A stretch of 64,000 nucleotides of DNA from Megaustenia siamemsis (taxonomy: Eukaryota > Mollusca > Gastropoda > Stylommatophora > Ariophantidae), in NCBI GenBank assembly GCA_032433765.1, contig JAVIAB010000124.1:72217746-72281745 (forward strand). Reading direction: 5' to 3'. The translations under genes and the position numbers were made by a program. Below are positions 44,425 through 55,046 of this stretch, one piece after another (the stretch's first letter is position 1; every line of letters starts with the position of its first letter). The notes below the pieces were generated by a model, which did not search any database, was not told the DNA's origin, and saw nothing but the letters and a program-made list of their open reading frames with translations.

Positions 44425-46090
44425 ACCATTGTAGATTAGCTGACCATAAAGTCAACATGGTTGTGCCTCATTTGGCATGTGCCTCATGCCAAATCCATAT
44501 AGACTTCGTGGCAACAGGATTGCCTTCAAACCAAAATGGCAGCTTATTTATATTCGAGCCATGGACTAAGCAATGTTTACTTTGAACACCACGATATCTG
44601 TTATTGCAGCGAGTTGGCAGATTTTTGAAAATGTATTCAAGGGTTTGAACATAAATGTTTGTTCACAGTTCGTTAACCTTCGCTGTAGATAAAGTCTTTA
44701 TTTGATGGCTTCGTTTGTGACCTTGGTAGCTAAGGATCTAACTTGTGCAAACGGATGGCATTGGCAAGGATCATTTTGAATCTATGAAGTGGGCTCATTT
44801 TGTGTTTAACTCAAAAGCATATGTGCTTTTTAACCAAAGACCTTTTTTTGGGGGGACTCAAGGAAGATATCCCCGATGGAAGAATAAATTGCACTATTAG
44901 TCCCATAAATGATTCGCTTCCAGAGGTTTATGATGTAAACAAAGCAGTCTTGTCATTGCAAGTGAATAATGTCCACACCTATAATTGGTCAGGATTGTGT
45001 AGCAGCAGCAGCTTTATAGCAAACACAGAAAACATCATAGGATTGTGCTGTTCTGAAACAGCTATGCCATGCTACCCTAGAATTGCCTTTAATGGGATTA
45101 CTGTGACCACAAACCACTCTCCATGTGTGTGCCACATATTTACACCCCAGAAAGAAATACTGAATATAACAACATCATATGCCGTCTGTGATATTAATGA
45201 CCACAGACCAGGAGCCTCCTGTATGATTGATACAACTGTTGCACCAAGCACTTCATCAGCAGAGCCAGATCTATGGAATGTTAATCTGACATTGTTCTTG
45301 AATGATGTCCAAGTTAATGAGACATCAGAATCATGTGGCAGCAGCTACAAGACGGGAGCAGAGAACATCATCAAGTTCTGCTGCTATAAAGGAGACTTGC
45401 CTTGCTATCCCAGAATTGCCTTAAATGGGATCACTGTAGTTGAAAACTTCTCCTCTTGTGTAAACTACACATTCACATCTAAGAGCGAATCAGTGAAGGT
45501 GTCACAAAATCATATTCTCTCTGTGGTTTTACTAACTACAGGTCAGGTGGCTTCTGTTGGATTGGAAATGATAACTTACCACCACTGTGTGCCTATATGT
45601 TTGGAATTGCAGTCATCAACGATGGCCTAACATCATCAAGTGCTACGACGATCATCATTTTCGGGAGGACGCGAACTTCCATGGTATATCGTGGATAGGC
45701 GGCAGGAACCATTGAAGGCTATGTCTGAAAAGTGTTCCTTCTTGCAGTTTCCTCATATTCCAAGTCCGGCTTGTTGTTAAGTGCTCTGTGCACACCGTGA
45801 GCTTTGTGTCTCATCCGTTTTGATCCTGTTTCGATATCCCGCTTGTTTACGATGAATGATGATATCGTATGACATGGAACAGTTGGCTGTGTTCACTTTC
45901 TGCGCGGTTTCGCCTTATGTCTTTTGGCGTGTGCTGAGACTGCTACGATGGGGACTACAGTTACCTTTCTTTGTTTGGGAGATGAGTTAGTAATTCGGAT
46001 GATTCCACTGGCACGGGCGGTTGAGTAATTATGGATTTTAATTCATTTGCAGTGATACAGAGGCCTTCCATAACCAATAACCATTGTAGA
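44425..46090 (+). mobile_element. Long Q retroposon (copy 4) carrying a cysteine-rich ORF
   Basis: ACCATTGTAGA is present at 44425-44435 and 46080-46090; the body is 44436-46079 (1644 bp). The flanks, once joined, read through the RTE 5' leader and align with the uninterrupted RTE-A2 leader, so the whole 1.64 kb went in as one unit. Contents: R-like rearranged pieces (44436-44515), an unrecognised segment, a 270-codon open frame (44821-45630), then the common Q 3' module (from about 45545) ending CCATAACCAATAACC. The other three copies lack the ORF. Confidence 0.75.
44821..45630 (+). CDS. Cysteine-rich, multiply N-glycosylatable protein segment with two related modules
   Basis: The open frame has ATG at 44821 and extends a little upstream without ATG; coding may begin later, near GRINCTISPIND. 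I recognise no family. Two modules of about 85 residues repeat: TENIIGLCCSETAMPCYPRI then AFNGITV, and AENIIKFCCYKGDLPCYPRI then ALNGITV, each followed by a Cys about 10 residues later. Nine N-x-S/T sequons are visible, so an extracellular or membrane ectodomain is inferred. Between the modules, 6 of 13 codons of the PCYPRIA-NGITV block differ silently and one changes the residue, which suggests past selection on the protein. The final 25 or so residues run into Q 3' sequence. No clear signal peptide. It may be a captured exon or gene fragment, or an ORF of the Q family. Confidence 0.5.
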   Translation: MCFLTKDLFLGGLKEDIPDGRINCTISPINDSLPEVYDVNKAVLSLQVNNVHTYNWSGLCSSSSFIANTENIIGLCCSETAMPCYPRIAFNGITVTTNHSPCVCHIFTPQKEILNITTSYAVCDINDHRPGASCMIDTTVAPSTSSAEPDLWNVNLTLFLNDVQVNETSESCGSSYKTGAENIIKFCCYKGDLPCYPRIALNGITVVENFSSCVNYTFTSKSESVKVSQNHILSVVLLTTGQVASVGLEMITYHHCVPICLELQSSTMA

Positions 46091-46229
46091 CTGGGGACAA
46101 TAACCAGTACAATCCTCCAGACACAGTATGTTTATTATTTAGCTCTTTGTACAACTCAGTAGTGAAGGCTGGGTCTTCAAATACTAATTTTGATTAGAAA
46201 AGCCATCAAATGGTTGTGATAACTTGATC

Positions 46230-46324
46230 TTGATCATTTAGCGCCGCTGGATGTTGTTTAGGGCTTGTAGTGTTTTTCACCACTCATATCTGTTCTTGGT
46301 GAGGTGTTTGACCGTATCTAGTGA
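46230..46324 (-). pseudogene. Short LINE 3' coding fragment
   Basis: The minus strand reads NRYEW-KTLQALNNIQRR, like the block at 12500. Very short; named only as LINE C-terminal. Confidence 0.3.
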
Positions 46325-47700
46325 GTCTATAGGATACATGCCAAATGAACTAAAAACATCAACTATCATTGCATTGCCTAAAAAGAATATTCCAGTTGAA
46401 TATTGATTTTAGAACAATGGACCATATAACAAAAATCTTGCTAATAATTATACAAGGAAGAATTCAGAATCAAATCAATATCGAATTAGAAGAACAACAA
46501 TTTGGATTTGGCAAAAACAGTGGGACAAAAGAAGGCATATACTGCATGAGGACATTAATCTAAAAGTACACAGAGGTAAACAAACCAATATATGCCTGCT
46601 TCATAGACTACACCAAAGCTTTTAATAGAATACACCATAAACAACTTATGGACTGACTAAAAGATATACTTCTAGGTGACACAGAGCACACATACGACTA
46701 ATAGTTAATTTATACTTGGATCAAACAGCAATAATAAAATATAACAAAAAGAACTCTACACCTATTAATATAAAAAGAGGAGTAAGACAGGAATGCATCC
46801 AATCACCAAGCTTGTATAATCTATACACTGAGCAAATCTTTAAATACATCACAGAGATACCAAGCCTAAATATTAATGGAAAGATCATAAATAACCTAAG
46901 ATATGCTGATAATACTGTACTATTAGCAGAAAATCCTAAAGATCTACAAATGTTACTTAATTAAATAAACATGGGAAGAAAAAATATGGATTAGATAAGA
47001 ATATCAAAAAGACTAAAACTATGATCTTAAACAAAGGTAATACTCAAAACCTACAAGTGGATATCAACGCTAAAGGAATAGACCTGGAAACAGTTCTACA
47101 ATGTTTGAATATCAAAAAGACTAAATCTATGCTCATAAGGAAAGAAAATTCTCAAGACCTACAAATAAATATCAAAGTTGAAGGAATACACCTGTAGACG
47201 ACAGTTCAAAGCTACAACTACGTTGGACATACTATAATCAGGGATAGAAAATGTACAACTGAAATAAAAAAGATCAATAACAGAAACAATAAAACAAATA
47301 ACACCGGTGCTAAAACTAGCAATAGCAAAATGTTATATCTTCTCAACATTCCTGTATGATACAGAAACATTAGACAAGAAAACAGAACAGAAAATTTAAG
47401 CCTTTGAAATGTGGATTTATAGAATAATAATAAATGTTGGATGGAAAGAAAATAAAACAATGATGAAGTCTTGAAACAACTAGAAATGAAAAGAGAACTA
47501 CTAAATACAATTCAAACAAGACAAATGAGATTTTTGAGGCATGTTAAAAGACAGCAGCATACTAAAAGTAATTTTGGTGAGGAAAATACAAGGTAAAAGA
47601 GGCAGAGAGGCAGACCAAAGCTAACATAAACGAGTAACATCAAAAGTTGGATAAGTCAGCTTATGACAACCTGCACCATTAAATCAAGAGACGAAGTGGA
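46325..47700 (+). mobile_element. LINE-F copy, RT to C-terminus
   Basis: The + strand reads [73 protein letters not shown] (motif A), INIKRGVRQECIQSPSLYNL (motif B with GC replaced by EC), NNLRYADNTVLLAE (YADN where YADD is expected) and a decayed C-terminus. The second catalytic Asp of motif C is Asn. Ends at about 47700 against LINE-C. Confidence 0.75.
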
Positions 47701-49015
47701 ATGTCTTCAGTGACATCACAGCTAGCCAACCTGTCTGCTCTTTCATTTCTCCGTACTCCTGCATGTCCAGGGATGCAGACAAAGGTGACCCTATGTATTT
47801 TTGACTTCTGCAATGACTCTACCCATTGCCTGCATACAGAAGGCGCTTCCACTTTTCTTTTCATGCTCATCGAATCACTTAGAATTCAGATGTGGTTGTA
47901 GTCTTGTGCCTCTAACCAGTTGAATGCCCTGGTCATTGCCATCACCTCCATCGTCATGCTACTTGTGGTCATAACGTATGTACCAGTTTTCTTTGACTAT
48001 TCTGTCTGCCGAGCATGCTGTGAATGCCCATGCACTTCTTTGTTGTCGTATTACAGATCCGTCTGTATAGATGACTGCATCTCTCTCATCAGTGTTATCC
48101 CAGATGGGACCATTGACTTCCGCAATGACCACGACTGAGTTCTGTTCAACTTTTCCTGTTGTCTGTGACAATACACAAGAATGTCCCCCTGAATAATTTT
48201 GACACCGGTATCCACTCCTCGCCAGCATTGATATTGGTAAACCCACAGACCTGCTTGATGACATCTTCTATTCAGCCCACCCATGGTTTGCCTCTTTTTA
48301 GCCTGACACCTTTCCCTTTGTTGAGCCCATGGTGCAATGGATGCTCTTTATTTGCACTTTCCTTCAGGTATGCACGTGCCCTCCAGATCTTGATCCTGCC
48401 ACCCATGGTTGGAAAGTCAAGATTGCTACACAGGGAGTGTCCCTTGTATACCCCAAGATAATATGCATAGCTTCATTCTGTATTTTCTCCAGCTTGTCAA
48501 TTTGCATCTTACTGACAGTAAGAATTGCTAGGGCATACTCGACTGGTGTAAGGACTAGTCCCTGGAACAGAAAGGTAAGTAGACTCTGCTTGATGTTGGC
48601 AGCTGCCATGACCTTCAAAGTGGCTAATCCTTTGCAGGATTTTGCTATCACATGGTCCCGAAAACACAGGCTGTGATCAAACTTAACTTCGAGTACATTA
48701 TCAAACTGTCCCTGATTACCTCATCAGCTCCCACCCAGCACCGGTGTTACCGTACGTTAATGATATGATTGTTAGGGGAGATCTGTGCAACTGATGCTTT
48801 ATTATGATTAACCAAGGCACCTGATACTCCACACCAGGAAGTGATGCAATCGAGTTCGTTTTGCAGTGTGGAGGTAGTTTTCCATCTGTCTCTTCCCTCT
48901 CAATATATCATCAGCAAAAGTCATAGTTCTTCCTCTCCCATCCAGCTGTTGTTCCGTTATCCTTATTGTGTACATGTTAAATAGAACTGGTGACAATGGT
49001 GAGCCATGTGGAACT
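47701..49015 (-). mobile_element. LINE-C copy: end of RT, thumb, RNase H
   Basis: Minus-strand order: SPVLFNMYTIRITEQQLDGR and FADDI (48996-48900), thumb (VMAAANIKQSLLTFLFQGLV, EKIQNEAMHIILG), RNase H with AVIYTDGSVIRQQRSAWAFT, WVESLQKSKIHRV and CIPGHAGVRRNERADRLA. Frameshifts split it. The 3' terminus present in the 52446 copy is missing here: the left end stops about 47701 within the RNase H C-terminus, at the join with LINE-F. Confidence 0.85.
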
Positions 49016-50085
49016 ACAGTAGAAAATGCTCATTGTGTCCAGTGACTGGGGAAGGCCATATAATAAGGGCTGTATTCACAGGAAAAGGATTTCCCCAAAA
49101 CAAACCACTGCTGTCTAGCAGCTGTCATCAGGAATAGGAAAGTCTATGGGAAAACACCCACACAGAAACCAAGTGGTGTGTGGTCTCAACAGTTGGCTGT
49201 CATCCAACATAGGAAAACTCTTATGTAAAACCAAGATTTAGCATGTCAAAGATGAAGTGTGTCAGCTACAGCACAAGTTTAGGGGAAAAATCGACACACA
49301 CTAAAGGGTCTTTGCATGATCAAGATGTGAATGCTGTAGTAGATCGTCACGAAACAAGTCTACTAAATAAGGAGCCAGTAGTGGGATGTGGTATACACTT
49401 CAAGGTATGGTGACCGCTTTACAAAAAAGGAACACAACAAAATACTGACGTTTCGGCCTGCGGTCTTCTTCAGAAGACGGGGACATCGACAACAAACAGT
49501 AAGACACAAATATCTATAGCTACATTTTATTTTGAATGATAAGGTTAGGGAGAGGTGGACAAGGAGATGAGAGATAGGATGGTGAGATGAAGAAGAGATG
49601 TGTCACATGTGGGAGGATAGGTGAAGGGTAGAGATATCAAATTGTAATTATAGAGAAATGATGAAGAGGTGAAAACTACAAAAACGAGGAATCAAAAGTT
49701 AAAAGTATATTATATGTGAAAATCTATAAAAAATATATTTAAAATGACTTGGCTGTCCCGAGTGGGAGAATGCATCCAAATGAAAAGTGGAGACAAGCAA
49801 CATGGAGAAACAGTCACGTGGTATGACTGAGGGCAGTTAGGCAAGGCACAATCAAATAAACTATGTCATTTTTAGAATAAATCAGATTTGCTAGTAAAGC
49901 ATCACAATCATTTTCTAGAAACTCAGTACTGAACCAAAAAGTTAATAAAATTGATACAGAGATCCTTTCAATAGTCAACGAACTCCTGCGTGAAGCAACA
50001 AACTATTGAATTCTTCATCATTTTCAATACTAAGCTGTCCAAACAGTCTCTTATTTAATGCATTTCATCTGATTTTGTTGATTCC
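49016..50085. other. Mostly unassigned; holds a hammerhead-like motif
   Basis: No ORF or shared repeat was seen. A purine-rich tract runs 49540-49640. The segment around 49430-49500 looks like part of a mobile element end (see ncRNA entry). Confidence 0.4.
49446..49473 (-). ncRNA. Possible hammerhead ribozyme core (partial)
   Basis: The minus strand reads CTGAAGA, a short GACC/GGCC-like stem with one mismatch and a 3-base loop, then GAAACGTC. CUGANGA...GAAA is the conserved hammerhead core. Similar CTGATGAAGGCC...GGCCGAAACGTC texts occur in many animal genomes and have been linked, as I recall, to Penelope-like elements. The flanking stems are not obvious, so the call is weak. Confidence 0.3.
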
Positions 50086-50365
50086 TATATTGACATGGGA
50101 GCCGTGATAGCTCAGTGGTTAGTGAACTGGTCTACAAAGGACAAGAGGTAGGGTTCGATCCCAACCGACGACTTTAGGGTTCACCCAGCCTTAAATGGGT
50201 ACCGGATTTTTTTTCTGGGAAAGTAAAGCAGCACGGGCGTAATACCGACCACATTACCCCAAAAATCATGTGCTGAAGGTCTGTAAAATATAGGGTCACT
50301 AACACCATATTTCCCTATACGCCACTTGACGTGACGGGGGTACTTTACTTTTACTATATAGACAT
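50086..50365 (+). mobile_element. SINE-S copy with intact tRNA-like head
   Basis: TATAT(T/A)GACAT flanks at 50086-50096 and 50355-50365 (one mismatch); the body is 50097-50354 (258 bp). The head reads GCCGTGATAGCTCAGTGGTT (A-box) and AGGGTTCGATCCC (B-box), followed by the SINE-S domain and a TTTACTTTTAC end. This is the clearest forward copy and a good family reference. Confidence 0.92.
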
Positions 50366-51235
50366 AATATAGGTGATCACTAAAGTTTTTGATGTAACTA
50401 AATATTGACAATGAATGACCCAGTTTACAGTGAATTACACAGCAACAAAATTGCTTTTTAAATATACAAAACCCTTGTAGCATCTTATCAAGGGGTGAAG
50501 GCATAGAACTGTATTAAAATGTGAAGCTGTCTATAAAACTGATGATCTCATCATCACTGAAGCACCATTAATTGCAATTATTAAGATATTACTCAGAGAT
50601 TTTTTTCATTAAAATACTCTTCCAATGCATGAAACATCAATTTCTTTTAGTATCAATTTGCAAATTATTAGCAAAATTTATGGCAATTTTTTTTTTTTTT
50701 TATGAATCATATGAATGCTAAAGGTAAGACTTCATTTCCTGGCAAAGTTGCCTCATGAAGCAGTATATATAGAACAGAGATGTTATTAAATACTCAGATA
50801 ATGAGTTTTCAACATCTTGAGCCATGTCATCAATAATTATTTTTTGCACTGTATTATTGCTCAAAGAAATTTTCTTGATATTATCAGATTCTCACTTATG
50901 TAGCATAGTAAAATTATCATAGCTATTAAAATTAGTTTCTCATCTAAAGTCTTTGGTGTTCTCAATTTAACAGTCAGTAACGAAATGTAGTAAGAAGCAC
51001 ACAACCCATGAACATCTTATTTGGATGTTATTGAAAAGAATTTTTTCAATGTTAGCTGTCTCAATAAATTGTCTTTAAGTGCTTGAAAATTAAATATAAA
51101 GTTAAGTTGTTATTATAGACTGTTCCAAAACTCATGCCCGTCTTCAAAATACTATGACTTAATAACCATTTGGATTTGATAGAACTTTTTGGCAAATCAG
51201 GCAGACCAATAATATATTGTTTGTAGGCAGCTTAA
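50366..51235. other. AT-rich intron, nothing recognised
   Basis: Includes a T-run at about 50688-50701. No ORF or shared repeat. Confidence 0.5.
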
Positions 51236-51655
51236 AAAAAATCTATCTATAGTCCTTTTGAGGCAAAGACATGGGACAGAAATTCTAGACTCTCCATGCA
51301 GTCCAATTTGACAGTTGCAAAAATTGTGTCAAGTGTCAGACCTTGCACATGACTCGCATTATATCTCACCATATATCCTTGTTTTGGGTGAGTTCTTCAA
51401 TCTTGGCAAGGGAGCTGATGTCTGCTGATGTTGTTTCTAGCCTTGGTGTACTTTTTAGTGTTTCTGTAGGTTAGCTGGAGTTTCTTTTTCTTTTACTTTC
51501 TATATCCCATTTGAGTAAAAGGCTAAGGGAGGGTACCCCGAAGTAAAACCACTGCCTTGTGGATGAGACTTTTTAGTCAAAGGCTAGCGGAGCCAACCGT
51601 AAGCAAACCGACGGAAGGCAACAGAAAACCACCGTCGTAACGTCTTTGTACAATC

Positions 51656-52150
51656 ATGAATCACAACAACAATAAAAATCACGACAACAACGTTAAGAGG
51701 GATTCCAATGGAAAACCCTCGTTCGGTAGAGGACATCATGTGCTACAGGTGATACCCGATCGTCATCAAGCTACTGTAAGCAAAATAAAGATAAAACAAA
51801 CTCTAAAGATAGGTACTTGGAATGTGAGAACACTCATGCAGAAGGGGAAAATGGAAAACATCATACAAGAAATGAAAATAATGGGTTTACATTTACTGAG
51901 ACTTTGTGAAATGAGATACACCGGATCAGGGGAGATGTATTCTGATAAACATAAAATAGTCTATTCTGGAGGTACTGGACACCAAAGAGGAGTAGGTATC
52001 ATCTTGAATGAAGAAAGAGCAAGAACAGTAAAAGGCTTTTACCCAATATCTGACAGACTCCTTTTAGTGAAATTGAATTGGAAAGCCAATAGACATAAAT
52101 CTTATACAAGTTTATGCACCAACAGCAGACTGTCTAGCGGAAACAATTGA
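51656..52150 (+). pseudogene. RTE-A1 ORF start: leader and endonuclease N-terminus
   Basis: Starts MNHNNNKNHDNN (ATG at 51656), an Asn-rich start, then HHVLQVIPDRHQATVSKIK shared with RTE-A2, then KIGTWNVRTLMQKGKMENII (APE endonuclease start) and GVGIILNEERARTVKGFYPI. A frameshift near 52078 throws the frame off before VYAPT. The rest of the endonuclease is in another frame to 52445. Confidence 0.8.
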
Positions 52151-52433
52151 TAAATTTTACGACAAGTTAAATGAGGCACTTCATGAATGCAAACCACATG
52201 AAAACACCATAGTTCTGGGGGATTTTAATGTAAAAGTAGGAAAGGAAAGAGTTGAGGAAGTAGTTGGTCATTATGGCTTAGGCGAGAGGAATGAAAGAGG
52301 TGAGAAACTTATTGACTGGGCAAGAACACACAACATGATGATAGGAAACACCTGCTTTAAGCAACATCTAAGACGTCTGTGGACATGGAAAAGCCCAGGA
52401 GACAACGCACGTAATCAAATTGATTACATAATG

Positions 52434-54084
52434 ATAAGCAATAGACAAGGCTCACCATTGTCACCAGTTCTATTAACGTGTACACAATAATGATCACGGA
52501 TCAACAGCTGGTTGGGAGGGGAAGAACTATGACTATTGCTGATGATATTCTGGTATATCGTCAGGGAAGAGACAGACGGGGAATCGCCTCCACAATGCAA
52601 GACGAACTCGATCGCATTTTTTCCTGGTGTGGAGTTTCAGGTGCCTTGGTTAATCCTAATAAAGCATCAGTTTCATGGTTCTCCCTTAACAATCATATCG
52701 TTAATACGACCACACCGTTAGTATGAATGGGAGCTGATGAGGTGACCAGGGACAAGATGATGACATACCTCGGAGTTAAGTTTGATCGCAGCCTGTGTTT
52801 TCGGGACCACGTCGATCATGTGATAACAAAATCCCACAAAGGATTAGCAACCTTGAAGGTCATGGCAGCTGCCAACATCAAGCAGAGTCTACTTACTCTT
52901 CTGTTCCAGGGATTAGTCCTCGCACCAATCGAGTATGCCCTGGCAACTCTTACTGTAAGTACGACTCAAATTGATAGGCTGGAGAAAATACAAAATGAAG
53001 CCATGCGCATTATCCTGGGATGTACGAGGGACACTCCCTGTGTAGCAATGAGGTATCTTCTTGACTTTCCAACCATGGATGACAGAATCAAGATCTGGAG
53101 AGCACAAGCATACCTGAAGATTAGTACAGATACAGAGCATCCATTGCACCACGTGCTCAACACAGTGAAAGGTGCCAGGCTAAAAAGAGGCAAATCATGG
53201 GTGGGCCGAGCAGAAGATGTCATCAAACAGGTCTGTGGGCTTACCAATATCAGCGTTGGTGAGGAGTGGATACCAGTGCCTACGTCATTCAAGGGGACTT
53301 TCTCGTGTATTGTCACACTCAACAGGAAAAGTAGGGAACAGAACCTGGTCGTGGTTAATGCCGAGGTCAACGGTCTCATCTGTGATAACACTGATGAGAA
53401 ATATGCAGTCATCTATACAGACGGATCTGTAATACGACACCAAAGAAAAGCATGGGCATTTACAGCATGCTCGGCAGGCAGAATAGTCAAAGAAGACAGT
53501 GGTGCATACGTCATGACCACGAGTAGAATGACAATGGAGGCGATGGCAGTGACCAAGGCATTCAAATGGTTAGAGTCACAAGACTACACCCACGCATGTA
53601 TACTGAGTGATTCAATAAGCATGATTAAAAAAGTGGAGGCGGGCTCTGTACACATGCAATGGGTAGAGTCGTTGCAGAAATCCAAAATACGTAAGGTCGC
53701 CTTTGTCTATGTCCCTGGAATGCGGGAGTACCGGGAAATGAAAGAGCGGACAGGTTGGCTAGCTGCGCTGTCGTTGAGGATGGGTAACCAATGGATCGGG
53801 CGGACATCATCAATGCCCTCCAAGATGTGGGAAGAGCACAGCACTTCGACAATCACAGATCCACATCACTTCTTCGGATGATGGAAATGGGAGTTAAGAT
53901 GGGCACAGCCAGAAATTAGAAACTTAGTAGCCGTGTAAGAAGACTTATCAACCAACATAGAACAGGAGTCGTCAGTCGCTGGACACTGAGTCAATTGGTG
54001 AGGAGGGGATCTGAGCACCTATGGACATGTTAGGAGTGCATTAATGATGACCTCAAATAACTCAATAACTCAATAAGCAATAGA
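52434..54084 (+). mobile_element. LINE-C inserted in RTE-A1, 5'-truncated
   Basis: ATAAGCAATAGA is duplicated at 52434-52445 and 54073-54084; the body is 52446-54072 (1627 bp). It starts in the RT at GSPLSPVL, continues with the YADD-equivalent IADDILVYRQ, the thumb, RNase H, and a 3' end GATCTGAGCACCTATGGACA followed by an AACTCAATAACTC tail. Truncation point and tail define the family end for comparison with 27233-27312. Confidence 0.92.
52727..53881 (+). pseudogene. LINE-C ORF fragment: thumb and RNase H (384 aa)
   Basis: After a stop at 52724, a long open frame covers MTYLGVKFDRSLCFRDHVDH (thumb start), EKIQNEAMRIILGCTRDTPC, and a full RNase H domain: AVIYTDGSVIRHQRKAWAFT (Asp), TSRMTMEAMAVTKAF (Glu), ACILSDSISMIKKV (Asp). 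All three core acidic residues are present. The outlier segment is decayed: FVYVPGMREYREMKERTGWL stands where the copy at 47701 has PGHAGVRRNERADRL. The domain hydrolyses RNA in hybrids. I/Nimb-like by style. The least damaged RNase H in the window. Confidence 0.85.
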
Positions 54085-54158
54085 TTTAGGAACAGTCTGG
54101 TGTGTGTGAAAACTAGACCAGGGGCAGATTGCAATAGTGATCATGTACCACTTGTGGT

Positions 54159-54439
54159 AAAGCTTAGAGTTCGTTCATTCGTTCGCTTTCGTCAGCTTTT
54201 ACCTCTGACGAAGTCCCACCCACTCAATTTTGTGGGACTGAATTTTGCGTGTAAAGTCTGTTTTATCCCATTACAGGATGCCCCTCGCCATGCAGGCAGA
54301 TTTACTCCGACTTCAGAGGTACTAATTTTTAGGAAATTAGTAAAACCCAGGTGTCCTCACCAGGGTACAAACCCCGGCTGTTGCCGTGGTAAGCCAACCG
54401 TCTATCGATTGCGCTAACCGGACACACAAAGCTTAGAGT
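54159..54439 (-). mobile_element. tRNA-headed SINE nested in RTE-A1
   Basis: AAAGCTTAGAGT is duplicated perfectly at 54159-54170 and 54428-54439; the body is 54171-54427 (257 bp). On the minus strand the head reads GTGTCCGGTTAGCGCAATCG (A-box) and CCGGGGTTTGTACCC (B-box-like). The tail has CGAACGAATGAACGA repeats. Not SINE-S by sequence. The uninterrupted site is seen in the copy at 1718. Confidence 0.85.
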
Positions 54440-54512
54440 AAAATTAAAAACAACAAAATGAGCCTCAATTAACATCAAGTTAAATTTAGATTTACTCAAA
54501 TCAGACAAGAAG

Positions 54513-54935
54513 TTGCAGGACAAATATATAATCACAATTCAGAATGGGTACAATGCAATAGAGAAGATACAAAGCATTGATGAACAGTGGGAAATGCTAA
54601 AAGAATCAATGCAACAAACATCAAAAGAGTTCATACCACCAGTGAGGGCAAATTCAAGAAAGAAATGGATGACAGGTGACATTTTGCAGCTAATGGATAC
54701 AAGAAGAAGAAATAAAGAAATTAAAGATGAGTATAAGAGATTAAATAAAGAAATTGTAATAAAATGCAATGAAGCAAAAAAAGCATTGCTAAAAGAGAGA
54801 TGTAAAGAGATTGAAATGCAACAAAAAGGAGATGCTAAAACTATATACAAACAAATTGAAGAATTAACAGGAAGAAAAACACAATCAAAAACTGGATGTT
54901 TAAGATCAAAGGAAGGAGAACTGTTGATTGAATAA
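54513..54935 (+). pseudogene. RTE-A1 linker region
   Basis: Lys/Glu-rich frame between endonuclease and RT: NAIEKIQSIDEQWEMLKESM, SRKKWMTGDILQLMDTRRRN, IYKQIEELTGRKTQSKTG. The same text recurs in copies at 1800 and 25800. Ends at a TAA replacing a sense codon before the RT segment. Confidence 0.8.
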
Positions 54936-55046
54936 GAAAGCACAAGGGAACGATGGACAGAATACATTAAAGATCTTTATAATGATGAACGAACAGAAGT
55001 AAATATTAAGGATAATGGAGAAGGACCAGAAATACTCAGAGAAGAA

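Larger units (their letters stand above)
41781..46130 (-). mobile_element. RTE-H copy, internally deleted and split by two large insertions
   Basis: Minus-strand order: 5' end (46130-46080 and 44424-44340), which aligns with the RTE-A2 5' leader (TGGTTATTGTCCCCA against TGGTTATGGTCCCCA; CACTTCCAAGTAGGGAAGG against CACTGCCAAGAAGGAAAGG); RT palm (44310-44090, CIQHQILFKILIDIGVF, KDKKAAVHTDNDTS, GQGCTSSP); a YADD block (42335-42300); and a thumb (42110-41800, FEYLEIFITNSGKTIKEIKL). The endonuclease is missing between leader and RT. Insertions: element R (about 42400-43995) and the long Q element (44436-46079). Confidence 0.65.

Noticed and set aside
44400..44430. YADD on the minus strand, suggesting an RT catalytic site
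   Set aside because: The surrounding bases align with the non-catalytic RTE-A2 5' leader (GTCCCCA...AATGG...), so the YADD reading is fortuitous.
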